Notes: a model not told the origin generated them from the letters alone. A DNA stretch of 64,000 bases from Trichoplax sp. H2 (GCA_003344405.1 NOWV01000126.1:1-64000), one strand, 5' to 3'; shown: positions 46,261 through 58,903, numbered from the stretch's first letter. A program made the numbers and translations.

Positions 46261-47587
46261 TTGAAATTGCCTGTGCTCTTAGCAGGATCAGCTAGACTCA
46301 AACTGCAAATTTTAGCGACGAGTAAAGAACGAATGTTGATCTTTCAAGTTGTAGCTATGGACTACTGAATGATTGGTAATTTAGAAGTCCATGTTCGAAC
46401 ACAGTAAATAGTGAGTAATCACTGATCAATGTTCTTCGAGAAAGGCTCCAAAATAATATGTAATCCACAGGGCTAAAGGATATGTTAGAATACTTGGCTA
46501 GATCGATCAACAGTACAGATAGAATACGTTAGCTCGCACTGATCAACTTGACTATGCTCTAGCGGCATAAGCAATACACGAATCGCAATTTAAACTTGAT
46601 TGAACGGTCAAGAATCAATCCATGTTTATCTTTTAACTTCTACGACTGTTTGGGTAGACTGCTAAGCAATAATCATGGATTATTGCGGTACTTAGAATAA
46701 CGTACCTAACACTGATGAACTTGACTAAACTAACCGCGTTCTAGCAATACAAAATAATAGACTGACTGCAACTTTAACTTTTTATAAATAACGGAGATTT
46801 ATTTGGGACGCTTCTATAACTGTTTTTCGTGAAGCGATCACGGCCGGATGAGGAAAAGGCTGGAAAAAAACACACAGTCCTAAAGCGTACATTAACTACC
46901 AGCCTATCGATACATCGATAATGCAGTGCCAGTGCAGTAACTTCCCCTTATTAATTTTGCGAAGCAGACTGTAATCGATTATCTGTAATAAAATACTAAC
47001 AACAGCTGAAACTTGAAACATAAATATCCAATCTTAAAGTGTTACAATAATAATAATACTGTTCCGATGAACTCCTATGGATAGTAACTGTAAGACAAGA
47101 CTTTCTCGATTGATGTAACCTAACATCATTTAGAAAAATCGTTTTACCAATAGTATAATCCTTCTACGCGTAAATTCAATGCAAACGACAACTTGCAATG
47201 ACTTTCGTTGGTCATTTTATAGCAATCTACTCAAATAGTATTCAATTGTCCAGAAATGGATACCCTTCTCAGTCGGATTACTATTCAGGTCAACATCGTT
47301 CAAGCTACCCGATGATAATGTTCTTTATCGGATAGTGCATAGTAAGTTCTTATCAACTTGATCATGACAGCATCTTATTCAAGTTTATTAAACGATAACC
47401 AGTTGAGAACACTTTATTGCAATGATATTTACCATCATAATTTGTTAAGGAATGAACGCTGAAACGATGGATAATTCCAATTGACAAACACTTTTTCTCA
47501 CCATAAAATACATAACAGCCTTCACCTACATTTTCTGGCTTGTAATAAGCTAATGAATACGCGCTTACTGTCGAATTATTACTTTCA
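46261..47587. other. Spacer left of TTC12
   Basis: The first part carries decayed traces of the preceding array (for example GAAAGGCTCCAAA near 46440). I see no recognisable gene. A minus-strand open frame of 120 codons (47724-47362) starts antisense to the first TTC12 exon and is discussed as a finding. Confidence 0.4.
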
Positions 47588-50500
47588 ATGCATACAGAAT
47601 CACTGGTCAAAGACTTAGCTTCTTCTGATACTGGTGTTGCTAAAGAGGCAATGTCAAAAGCTGATGAATTGATTGGCAACCAGAAATTAAAATATGATAA
47701 AAGTTCCATCAATAAATCAACCACAAGCAGTCAATACGTAAGCATTTTATTAACGTATTTTACTCCAAAATTGTCGTTAATATGATGTACCTTACCAATG
47801 CTATAGGTTATGAAGATTATACTCGTAGTATTCAACTTTAATGAAAGTAATAATATTGCTAAAGCTATGATAGATTACCTCTCTTTACCTTTACTAAGCT
47901 GTTATAAAATGCCATTTGTTCACTATTATAGAATGATAATCCCCAGCAATCCATTGATCAAGGTCAGCATCGGTTAAACTAACATTATCCATTTGTTTAA
48001 ATGATATGACAAAACCTTTGCAAATTTCTCCAATCATTAAGTTGATAATTACTGCTGACTGGCAGAAGCATTTTGTAGATCTTTACAATTGGATGCTGAA
48101 GAAAGATCGGAAAGGCGCAAGAAAAGAGAAGAAATCGCAAATAGACACAAAGATCAAGGAAATAAATACTTTCGAGAAGGCCAATTCGATTTAGCAATCG
48201 CAGAATATACCAAAGCAATAGAAACTGCAAAACACATCACCGTCTATTACACTAACAGGGCACAGGTAAAATACTAATTAGTTTATAGGCGAAATTGCTA
48301 TTAACTGAAACAGCATGTGATGCAGTGTCTGGTTAGACTGAACTACACTAAATCCAAATAGATTCTATCCATGAATCCTGTTTTCAATATCTATTTTAGG
48401 CCTATGTTAAACTGAAAGATTGGGACTCTTGCATCGCTGACTGTGACATGGCATTACGGGTTCGATCTTCGATTATCTAACACTGTTTATACTACCTCTA
48501 ATGTAATCCTTTTTGCAATAATTTTAATTCATCGATTGGTAACGCAATGATCATAGATTGATGAAAAATTCTTGAAAGCGTACGTCCATTATTCAAAAGC
48601 TTTGATTCAGCAAGCTAAATACGACGAGGTAATATCAATCACTAGTACTCACGTAAAATGAAGTAATGAAATAGTAGTCAGTCTTAAATTGGACCTCAAA
48701 AGTAACCCTCCACTATTAAACCATCTGCTAATTGCATAGCATTAATTTATACAACAATCGTAAATTTTCAAAAGTTTTCATTGCAATTCATTAAGAATTT
48801 CAGCATTGATCTTATTTGATTACTTATTTCTTCGTAACGTATTAGGCCGACAAAATTCTAAATACTGCTGTTGAAAAAACCAAGCGAAACAAAATTATCC
48901 AAGGTTATTCTATACGTAAATCACGATCGAGAACAATATCTGTTTTGCCAATTTCAGAACATTTTTAAAGAACTTTACTTTGGATACTCTGTATTATTCA
49001 ACAGATTATAAAACACTTAACGAAATAGCAAGACAAGGCAAAACGGAAGAAAATGAGGTAAAAGAGCATTAATCACATAGTAATTAAAATTTTATCATAT
49101 AAAGTGAAACTCCAATTGATTAATTTGGATTAAAAAATTTAGGCAATTACAGCTTCAACAAACGAGAGCCAGGAATACGAATTGATTAAAACACTAATTG
49201 GCAAATGCAATGATAGTACAACGGAAGAAAACGATATCGTTGTTGCCCTTGATACTTTAGGATTACAGCTTGGTGGTGGTAATGCGCGTCTACAATAACT
49301 GATTTACCTCATTTCATAATAACCAAAAGAAACTTCCAACATTCACAATAAATAAGCATCTATTAAGAGTTCTATCGAGAGTTTTAAGAGTATTCAAGGA
49401 TTGATAACAATCGATTTTCTTATTAAATCAGCAGGTTTAAAGCAGGCATATTATAGAGTATGTGGAGGATGGGAAATTATTCACAAGAATTCTTTTATAG
49501 CGCGGTTAGTGATGAATTTTTGCAAATAATTATTCTGGATAGTGCATGGATTACTCTTATTACATTAATATCATTTATCTACCCTTTCAGATTATGGAAA
49601 GAATCTACCGTTAATAAAACTCAAGTGAATTTAATTACCGCCATGATTAGAATGATGACCGCAGCTATTGAAAATAATGGTAAGAGAAATAAATTATATA
49701 CAATTGGCTGGCTAGATTCAAATTTATAGTTGCTCACAATGCATACGTTATCAAGAAAACCGGATTTATCAATTATCAACAAATCACTCTCGAAATCGCT
49801 TTACAGATAGAAATTTACAGATACTATTAGAGGATTGCAAATTCTTGGAAATGGCTACCAAATGGATTAATTGCGATATTGAAGAAGTTGTGACTCATGT
49901 AATGATCATTATAGCCCTATTAGTAAAAGGATCGAATAGATGCCAATGGATATTATTTAACAAGTTGCAAGAACAACCACGGTAGCTTCTTTATTGCATA
50001 ATTATTATAATTCAAAGGATATCTGTAGTAATAACTTTAAATATGTTGTTTCTAGATTTTTACAATGTTTGACTAATATATCGTGTATGAACCGAAGATT
50101 AGCAAGGGTTACCTTGGATATCATCAAAAGTTTACAAGAACAGGAAAGGTATAACTTTTTATGAATTAAAAATCTGAAAAAGAAACCGTAAAAATCTACT
50201 TGTGTGCAACAATATTGACAAGAATGTTTCATTTATCACTTTATCTTCAGATTTCGAATCATTTGCAGAGAATCTATTAATAAATACATGGTGGATCCCC
50301 TTTGTAGTGCTCTGGTAAATCTTAAAATTTCTGTAATAGATAAATTCATACCATATAGGCCGTTACATTGCCCAAACTAACATCCATTTCTACTTTTGTA
50401 TTAGGGAGATGCGAAGAAATTAAAGAACTTAAAGACTGAGGATATCGCTTATTATTCATCTCTTTCCGAAATATTGCTCTTAATAGCTATTGATGACTGG

Positions 50501-52153
50501 TTTCGTGAACGTCTAGCAAAACAGACAGTTTTATGGTTGGGAATTGGGCATTTGCTTGTAAGCTAGCTATTCCATTGCTAACTACGCCTGTAATGAACCA
50601 GTCTACACAATTTTATTCAACTGCCAACATTTGTATTAACATAACTTTAGAATATAGCTGCAAAAGCCCCAAAAAATGTTGAGAATTTACTCCATGCTAT
50701 GTTAGGTTTAATGTTAAACCTTTGCGCCCAAGCGTCAGAAAATGCAGCCATTCAGGTTTAATGATAAACAAATAATCATAAAATTTAAATTAAGAGTAGA
50801 CCAGCTGGCCGAACTAAAATATCTTCATATATTCTTTTCAAGATAGTCTTTCAAATGAATGCCGTTTTATTTGTCGCCTTTATGTCATAACTTCACTCGG
50901 ATTAACATGACTTTGCGATATTTTTTAGAATTTTTCAAACGATTTCCTTCCTAGTCTTGTTAACATCTTAACCACGAAAAATGAAGATATTTTCGAAGTA
51001 CGAGTAAATAACTATATTTGTAAAAGTCCCACTTTTACAAGCAAAATCTGCATTTCATCTCTGTAATCTCTAATAACTAGTTACCTTTTGGCTTAATTAC
51101 TACGCTGGATTATCTTACTCTCCACATCTAAAATTTTAGCGTTTAACTAGATGCATTGCGCGTCTTATTGGATTTTGTACAAAGAAATCATGGTCCTTAG
51201 ATTTGTTACCTAAGATCTGCCCAGCAATATTGGTGGTAAGAAATATCTTAGGTTGATATTTAGAACCGTATATAAACTAAATGAAGTAAATTAAAAAATT
51301 AAAGCCTGTCCATTTCTGATGTTTGAGCCTAAATATATGTATTTCAATGTATATGAATTGATAGAATCGTGGTCGTCCAGTCACACTTAAAGCTTTATCG
51401 ACATGTCTGGCCTATTGTACAAAAAATGACCAGAAAGCTGCCATCGAGTTTTTGCTCGACTTCAAAGGTAGTTGAAAATTGTCGTTTTTATTACTCACCA
51501 CTTAGTGATTACATTACTAGCTTAGGCTTTTTAACTAAAAGATAATATATAAACTGCTTTAATTTTTTACAATTTTTGTAGATTTAGTCACAATCTTTAC
51601 TATGATGATTAATTCGGATGATGATAGCATTGTTGGTAATTCTAGTCTTGCCTGCAGCCACATAATCGGACAAGGTAAAGAGTAATAGATATAAATCACC
51701 GTCTGAATATAGTACTGCGCACAATAAGTACCGCACTAGTTAATTAAATTTTGTCTACTTTTATTTATTGCTATTCTCGAATCTCCTACCGATGGATAGC
51801 AAAAATAAGTCAATTATTTATTGGAAGCGATATCGTTGCTGATTTATTACGGATAGTGGATAGCAGTCGGAAAAATGTTACACGAAAAAATGCTGGGATT
51901 GCATTGGCTAAATTAAGCCAAAGCGATGCAAGGTAAGAGCAAGTTTGTTGATGCTTCTGGATTTTTTGACACCTTATAGCCTATAACAATTCAAGATAAT
52001 ATTAATGGTATTTCATAAATGCCAGATTGCACGAATAAAAACACTAAGCGACAATTACTAATTGTTTTTCATTTAAGGCATCTGGAAAGGCTGCGGGATT
52101 TACATGGCGTAGAAATTCTTCACTCAGTTTTAGATTCATTTGGAAAAATTTAA
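47588..52153 (+). CDS. TTC12: TTC12, TPR and armadillo-like repeat protein (dynein-arm assembly factor)
   Basis: TTC12 is a cytoplasmic factor for assembly of ciliary dynein arms; loss causes ciliary dyskinesia in humans. Exons: 47588-47737, 48066-48265, 48400-48459, 48557-48628, 48846-48903, 49005-49057, 49143-49278, 49357-49504, 49591-49679, 49807-49981, 50029-50148, 50251-50314, 50405-50557, 50651-50755, 50929-50997, 51140-51235, 51365-51467, 51582-51674, 51800-51932, 52078-52153. From exon 2 on, phases agree. Landmarks: SLVKDLASSDTGVAKEAM, EAFCRSLQLDAEERSERRKK, the TPR block (GNKYFREGQFDLAIAEYTKA, YTNRAQAYVKLKDW), HAMLGLMLNLCAQA, SIVGNSSLACSHIIG, NAGIALAKLSQSDAR and the family C-terminus RDLHGVEILHSVLDSFGKI. 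Length is about 718 residues; human has 705. Unresolved: the true start (the frame is open further left, to about 47535) and the junction of exons 1 and 2, where a tiny exon or the alternative donor after 47727 (AGCA/GTCAAT) is needed to fix the phase. Confidence 0.9.
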
Positions 52154-54323
52154 GCTTTTACAAATTTCTAGATTAAATAAATACTATAGAATAATTGACA
52201 ACGCAGAAATTAATAAGCGGTTTCTGTTAGATGAAGTTAAAGCACCGAGAACACTCCCTTAGACAAGTATTAATTCTACGACTCGACGAAAACGTACTAT
52301 TTTTTGTACCGTTTCTGATGTATAGACAACAAGCAAACTAAGCAATGGTAGTATTAGTTATCGATAACCATATTCTATAGTAGTAAGTGAAATAAACTAT
52401 TCTGTAATATTTTATTCGTGCTGAATCCTAATACCTTCAAATAAAGTTTACTTTGTGTATTTTAATAACATTTTTTTGCAATCTGAACCGTCCCTGAATA
52501 AACCATTTAAGAATGAGAAAGGTGTAACTATTTATATCCTTAAATAATATCAAATGAAATATCAGAAGTCTACACACTGGGCTCCTAAAAAGTAATTTTA
52601 AAAACGCCGAACACTTTAACTTTCAGCAGGTGCGGTGCAGTGTTTCGGTTACATGTTCACTGAAAATCGAGACATGCAAATATCGCTCAAGCCTGAATAA
52701 AATCAGACATACAGCGGTTCGAATTAATTGATTATTGTTAAATTAAGGGGCTTACGGTCAATACCATATTTTATTTATTTATTCCAAAATATTGCGAATA
52801 CTTATTTATAATGTAAATCGTGATTTATAGAGAGAAACTAAACTATATGAGCCTTTTGATAGGCTAATCCTCTCGATGATTGCCCATAACGTCACTCAAT
52901 ACTGACGAACATCTATCGTTGGGGCCACGGTAACTGCAAGTCTCACTTAAACTAAACTTTAAAGTCATATTTACTAAATAATTCATCAATTTATAAACGC
53001 ATCGTTATGCTATTTAATCTTAATTTATCATTTCGGATGTAACATTATAAAGGATGCGAGATATCCTAGATATAATCTCTATCAGTGAATTTCTAAGTAA
53101 GTTATGTAATGATAGCTTTGCTGCAGCTTCGATACTGAAAATAAAATTGCGATTTTTACCCCTGAGATTCACATTATAGGAAACCATTTTCCGTATGCAA
53201 TTGTCATTTATTTGAATCTAAACTAAATAGATATTTTATAAATTCAAATAATCTAATATGTAGAATAAGGATAAGCATATACCGAAGTTCTAGAAAGAAG
53301 AAATATTTCAGAAAAACATCCGGTTACTATGTTGCTAATGATATCACTTTAGGAGAGTTTATAATCTGATATCATTATTTTATTATATATGGTAAGCATA
53401 TTTGGCATATTATAATTTTAAAAGGAAAACTGTATTAGCTTTTAAATTTCAATCATAGGGTTAGTTATACGTTTTTTTTGCCGTATTGTATTGAGCTATT
53501 TTCTTAATCTGGCATCTGTGTGAACACTGCGGATATCCTAATCAGTAATAAACACTATACCTTATTAAATTAGAAATTGGATGAGAAACTTAATGAATAA
53601 TACTTCTTTAAGAGCAACACATCTCGCTTTAATAATAGCCAGTTAAGCTTAATGCAGATACGATGGAATAAAATAAAGTTAAGAACACAGGTTATTATTC
53701 ATTATTATCGAATAGAACACCATAAGTTAATTAATTTCTAAATAATAGTTTATTTAATCAAAACGCTTTAATATCAATCTGAAATATTAGTTCTAGAGTA
53801 ACATAGTGATGATGTTTTTGAATTATTACTAACATATAGGAACATGGCTTCTACTTCATTTTGCCGCATAATTCTTCAGTCACCGAACTACCCACATAGA
53901 CGAATCGAGTTATCTCAAATATATTAATATTACATATTTGTAAATTAATACACCACATACAGCATATGCAGTATGAAATATGTTTCTATAACGTGCATAG
54001 ATTAAAGTGAATCAGCTTAATTGCGGATACAAGCGTTCATAGTTAAATTGAAAGAATAGGATAACCTGTCTTGGTTGCTAGTAATTTAAGGAAATAATGT
54101 CCTTGTCTAAACTTCATTTCTCTGCTAAATTCTGATTATATTACAGTATAAGCTTTCATTATACAGTATATTCAAGTATGCTACATGACTGTTTACTTTA
54201 AGTAAAGTATGCTTTATTTGTATAATTTTAGTGGCGATAAAACAATAATGCAATTTTTTCAAAAGGCGAAGGAAGATTGATGAATCAGTACGAGTATAGC
54301 TTAATTTTCTCGCCGTACTAAAA
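52154..54323. other. Gene-poor spacer after TTC12
   Basis: About 2.2 kb, very AT-rich, with only short random open frames. I see no gene, RNA or repeat, apart from a small inverted pair CCGAACACT / AGTGTTTCGG near 52606-52645. Confidence 0.55.
52176..52181 (+). terminator. Poly(A) signal of TTC12
   Basis: An AATAAA lies 23 bp after the TTC12 stop. If used, the 3' UTR would be very short. A second AATAAA is near 52393. Confidence 0.4.
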
Positions 54324-54616
54324 ATGGCAGCCCATCACGGTGGTAGCCAAATAGAAAGGTAACTATATGAGCTACTGTTAATAGAACTACCATCAGTTAT
54401 CTTTCTACCTAGTTTAACTAGATACAGGAGATTAAATTATACTCCGATTGTAACTTTACTGATGTAATGCACGATATTACTAAATCAATGACAGACTAAA
54501 TTGAAATAAGATCTGATGCAGTTTAATTTTAATCAAATTGCGCGTAATCTCGGTGAATATTCTAGAAGGTGGATATTGGCTGATTTAAGAGACAGTATTG
54601 CATTGGCTACAAAAAG
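54324..54616 (+). CDS. Possible 5' end of an unrecognised gene (two short exons)
   Basis: ATG at 54324 opens MAAHHGGSQIER with a good donor (AAAG/GTAACT after 54358). In matching phase 2, 54569-54616 gives WILADLRDSIALATK between an AG acceptor and a GTACCT donor. Nothing downstream continues it clearly. A stop-free segment with a strong acceptor (55588-55735) could belong to it, in either of two frames. I do not recognise the product. The evidence is only splice-site and phase agreement, so this may be chance. Confidence 0.25.
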
Positions 54617-55737
54617 GTACCTCAATATAGCCAACGTTACTTTGGAACTGAAATCAAAATCCCTTTCATCAGTGCGACGGTTCCTGTGCTGATAACTACT
54701 GCGGTTACTGTATAATTTTAGAGATTCCCGATCTTATTGAAATGCTCAGATACTTGTAAATTCTGAATGATTCCGAAATAAAAATAGATCAAACCACATC
54801 TTAAAGTAATGAAATAATTAATATATGGTACCGTACTGTTTTGAAATAGTAAATAAAAATACTCGGATGTGCTATGAAGGCAATTCCATTTGTCGATTGA
54901 AAGATTGGCAGGTATTACTATCGTCAATTCATATAATATTCAGAGCTACGAATTTTATAGTATGAACTTAAATGTTATACATATCAGGTTGTTACTGTGC
55001 TCAGGCTCGGTGATTTATGAATTACTGATTTCATTTAATTTAGTTTACCTGATTGAGGATTTTACTAGCTGGACCGATCTATTATACAATAACTTATTGC
55101 ATACAACTGCTATTGGTAATCTCCTGTAATTCGCGTTAATTGCCTTTATCCATAATTGTATGCAAGTTTTTAACGTAATCAAGAATCAAAACTGTTTTTG
55201 TATAGTCGTTCGTTCATTGATTATTCGTTAACAATTATATTATAGTGAGTATACTGACATTGCTTTTATTAATACTTTAATTCATTTGGGTATTAGCTAG
55301 AACAATCATAGCTTGCTGGACGGTACGTACTTTAACCAATACATTGTTAGAATAAGTTATATTTTTATTTTGTTTAAACGCTAATTTTATCAAACGTGAA
55401 ACTTTGAACTATTTTCAAAGTTATTAGTCCCTATGAGGAAGAACTATATGATAAAAAACTTAGCGGAGGACTGTATAAAGGATGATCATACGACCCAATA
55501 ATGCAAAGTTAGATTTTTAATACTACTAGATAAGTTCCTACGCCGTAAGAATACTAAATTAACTGATCTTTTTCCTTTTAATTTTAGTTAGGGTTCTTAC
55601 CAAAATTGAGCCAGAGACATTTACGGGCAATTTTGTTACATGTGTATTACAGCGATTTATTGATACTAAATTTGCTAAGAACTTTTATTTAGACTTTAAT
55701 AACTTAAATTCAAGATCTACTATCTTAATATTTAACT

Positions 55738-57318
55738 ATGGAATCTAAATACGAATTAAATCCCTCTGACCTCCACGTATCAATCAACAGTCTACCTGGT
55801 TTGATAATTTTACAAAAATCTTCACCCAGTAATAACAATCATCAACAAGGTGCTGTCTACAGGACTCGTTTAATGGCGTATTATTGCAGAAATGATTCTT
55901 TACCGAGTGTGTGTAAGCTTTATTATAACATTCCTACATTTACTCATACACAGAAAACTAAACGGAGGCGTACGAGAGATTATAATCGCCATACAGATAT
56001 AATCCGTCGTTTCTTTAATAGTGATAACGACGCTATCAACTATCCTGTTGGATGTTATTCTGTACGAATATTTGTCGATGATAATCAATCTTGTTTAATT
56101 ACTAAAGATCGACGGCGAGATGCATATCATCCTATAGCGTTTCTACGTGATAACAAGCTAATCGGCGGTTTATATGCTAACTTTGATCGTTATGTCCATC
56201 CGAGCCTAAGTGAAAAAGTTATTTCGATCGATGAAAAACCTATACGATCTATTATTACAGCTGTATGCCTGTATGGCTATAATTTGAAAGGCATCGATAA
56301 CTGCGGAAATCAATATCCGATAACGAGCGCAACTCATAATCTACAACAAGATCAAACTATAGAAAGAATAAAACTGGAATGCGATGAATGGCATCCATAC
56401 GAAAAATTAATTCATCAAACGCTCGAAAATATGGTACCATTTTTTTATGTTATAGGTAAAGGAACTATGCCTACATTATACTTTCATCTTCCGATTGCAG
56501 AATATATTATAGTCGGATTACAATTATTTCTAACTAATCATATGACCAGAAAAGCTTTCGACGATTATATCGATTATATAACCGAACGTTCCAGAAAGCA
56601 TCGTCAATGGTTAGATAATTACTCTTCTCGTTACAATATAACATTGATAACCGAAGCGCCTATTAGTAGATTAGTATTAGAAAGGAACGACGAATTTTGT
56701 TTACAACGATTTATGGATAGAATCGATGTACCGTTAAGTCTTTTAAATGGCATCGATAAAGAAAGCGGTAACAAAATTGCAGAACATGTTAGTCAACGAT
56801 GTTGGATATGGTTATGTGAAAGTCAAGTAGAGCCCTATCGTAGTGTGTGGCGATATATTAAGAGTCAGAAAGATCTTCATTGTAATGAAGAAGAATTATA
56901 TAACGGTTATAGCTTGATATCGCTTAAGTATATCAGCTATATCGCTTATTTAGCTTGTGTTAAGCAAATGGAGAAAGTAGGCCAAGTGTTAATGGTCCAG
57001 CCACTTGATGAAAAACAAGTATCGGTAGCTTATAAAAATTTATTAGGAGATAAATACGGTGGTATATTAGGATTTCATTGGATGGTGCCAATAGTATCGA
57101 ATATATCTACGATGGACACTTTATTCACTCTAAAAGACTACTTAGCACCGTTAGATAATCTGATTGAGAACGGTATTATTAAGCAATGTTTCCTAGAGAG
57201 CGGCGCTGCAGCGACAAACTTAGATAAAAATAGTATAGTTTCTTATACAAAGATTAAAGAGCAGTTACTATCGAAACACCGCTATCTTCTTGCGGAGCAA
57301 ATTGATTCGATATCTTAA
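55738..57318 (+). CDS. Intronless 526-residue orphan protein
   Basis: A single uninterrupted frame starts at the first ATG after an in-frame TAA (55726-55728) and ends at TAA 57316-57318. It is the only intronless gene of any size here, while every recognised gene is cut into small exons. I do not recognise the family. Seen: a basic KRRRTR stretch (residues 75-80) that could be a nuclear signal; a hydrophobic IAEYIIVGLQLFL segment; an Arg/Lys-rich helix (ITERSRKHRQWLDNY); no signal peptide and no clear transmembrane helix. The last ~48 codons (from IIKQCFLESGAAATN to the stop) are repeated downstream in two further tandem units and once more after an assembly gap. It could be a retrocopy, a transferred gene or a lineage-specific gene family. 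Length, codon-like composition and paralogous fragments argue that it is real. Confidence 0.75.
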   Translation: MESKYELNPSDLHVSINSLPGLIILQKSSPSNNNHQQGAVYRTRLMAYYCRNDSLPSVCKLYYNIPTFTHTQKTKRRRTRDYNRHTDIIRRFFNSDNDAINYPVGCYSVRIFVDDNQSCLITKDRRRDAYHPIAFLRDNKLIGGLYANFDRYVHPSLSEKVISIDEKPIRSIITAVCLYGYNLKGIDNCGNQYPITSATHNLQQDQTIERIKLECDEWHPYEKLIHQTLENMVPFFYVIGKGTMPTLYFHLPIAEYIIVGLQLFLTNHMTRKAFDDYIDYITERSRKHRQWLDNYSSRYNITLITEAPISRLVLERNDEFCLQRFMDRIDVPLSLLNGIDKESGNKIAEHVSQRCWIWLCESQVEPYRSVWRYIKSQKDLHCNEEELYNGYSLISLKYISYIAYLACVKQMEKVGQVLMVQPLDEKQVSVAYKNLLGDKYGGILGFHWMVPIVSNISTMDTLFTLKDYLAPLDNLIENGIIKQCFLESGAAATNLDKNSIVSYTKIKEQLLSKHRYLLAEQIDSIS

Positions 57319-57699
57319 AAGTAATACCATAAATCTGTGGATCGTTACATTTACAAGCAATGTTATCTTGAGAGCGGCATTGCAGCGACAAACTTAGATA
57401 ATAATAGTATTGTTTCTTATACATAGATTAAAGAGTAGTTACTATCGAAACATCGGTATCCTGAGCAGCAAATTGATTCGATATCTTAAAAGTAAATACC
57501 TTAAATCTGTGGATCTTTCCATTTACAAGCAATGCTATCTTGAGAGCGGCGCTGCTGCGACAAACTTAGATAATAATAGTATAGTTTCTAATACAAAGAT
57601 TAAAGAGCAGTTACTATCGAAGCATCGGTATCTTCTTGTGCAGCAAATTGATTCAATATCTTAAAAGTAATACCGTTAATCTGTGGATCTTTACATTTT
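57181..57699 (+). repeat. Three ~173-bp tandem units made from the end of the orphan gene
   Basis: Units start at AAGCAATG (57181, 57355, 57527). Unit 1 is the coding end of the 526-residue gene. Unit 2 has in-frame stops (TATACATAGATTAAAGAGTAG region, about 57419-57439). Unit 3 is open again and ends with the same QIDSIS-stop. Each unit includes the stop codon and the following TAAAAGTAATACC spacer. Confidence 0.9.
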
Positions 57700-58173
57700 A
57701 GACACTGCAGAATTAGTATATCGAGATTATGGTAGAAACATCTATGTTAGAATAATTTTGTTGATTTACCCTTATATGAAGTGTTTCTTATTTAGATATA
57801 TGATATTTAAATATAGCACTAGCTTTTATGGTGATATATACAGCCTACTGAAATTAGTAGTTTAATTAGGGAATCGAGAATAATCTTCTTACAATTGAAA
57901 TCACTGTGATAGTAATTTACTTATGGTAGATTATCGTAGAAATGTTCCGTGATAGAAAATATTGTAATCTGACAATTTTGTATTAGTTATTCGCTGTTTA
58001 TCTTGGTAAATACTGTTGTCTTCATTCGGTAGTAGTAGATAAAATTAGCTTTTAATTCATTATCAGGCTTCAACGTTAATATTACGAACTAAGATGTCTT
58101 TGCTATTGTAAAAGAGTATATAAATGCGATAATCGTATGATAAAGTTAGTTCTTGTGATTCGTGTTTAACGTA

Positions 58174-58193
58174 NNNNNNNNNNNNNNNNNNNN
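58174..58193. other. Assembly gap (20 N)
   Basis: Twenty ambiguous bases. Sequence left of the gap (57690-58173) is repeated on its right (58419-58903), so the two contigs overlap or are paralogous, and the real distance is unknown. Confidence 0.99.
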
Positions 58194-58393
58194 CTTTATT
58201 CACTCTAAAAGACTACTTAGCACCGTTAGATAATCTGATTGAGAACGGTATTATTAAGCAATGTTTCCTTGAGAGCGGCGCTGCAGCAACAAACTTAGAT
58301 AAAAATAGTATAGTTTCTTATACAAAGATTAAAGAGCAGTTACTATCGAAACATCGGCATCTTCTTGCGCAGCAAATTGATTCGATATCTTAA
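58194..58393 (+). pseudogene. 3' fragment of a second copy of the orphan gene, cut by the gap
   Basis: From the gap edge a frame corresponding to the last 65 codons of the 526-residue gene is open to its stop (LFTLKDYLAPLDNLIENG ... QIDSIS). It differs from the first copy at several bases. The upstream part is missing only because of the gap, so it may be a complete paralogue, an allele or a truncated copy. Confidence 0.7.
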
Positions 58394-58903
58394 AAGTAAT
58401 ACCGTTAATCTGTGGATCTTTACATTTTAGACACTGCAGAATTAGTAATATCGAGATTATAGTAGAAACATCTATGTTAGAATAATTTTGTTGATTTACC
58501 CTTATACGAAGAGTTTCTTATTTAGATATATGATATTTAAATATAGCACTAGCTTTTATGGTGATATATACAGCCTACTGAAATTAGTAGTTTAATTAGG
58601 GAATCGAGAATAATCTTCTTACAATTCAAATCACTGTGATTGTAATTTACTTATGGTAGATTATCGTAGAAATGTTCCGTGATAGGAAATATTGTAATCT
58701 GACAATTTTGTATTAGTTATTCGATGTCTATCTTGGTAAATACTGTTGTCTTCATTCGGTAGCAGTAGATAAAATTAGCTTTTGATTCATTATCAGGCTT
58801 CAACGTTAATATTACTAACTAAGATGTCTTTGCTATTGTAAAAGAGTATATAAATGCGATAATCGTATAATAAAGTTAGTTCTTGTGATTCGTGTTTAAC
58901 GTA

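Larger units (their letters stand above)
57631..58903. repeat. Large direct repeat flanking the gap (57631-58173 and 58360-58903)
   Basis: About 540 bp are repeated with a constant offset of 729-730 bp and a few percent mismatch, covering the end of the orphan coding unit and its downstream flank (from TTTTAGACACTGCAGAATTA to CGTGTTTAACGTA). The left copy stops exactly where the N run begins. Confidence 0.9.

Noticed and set aside
48006-48194. 62-codon plus-strand frame overlapping TTC12 exon 2
   Set aside because: It is a different frame from the TPR-coding one, which matches the family.
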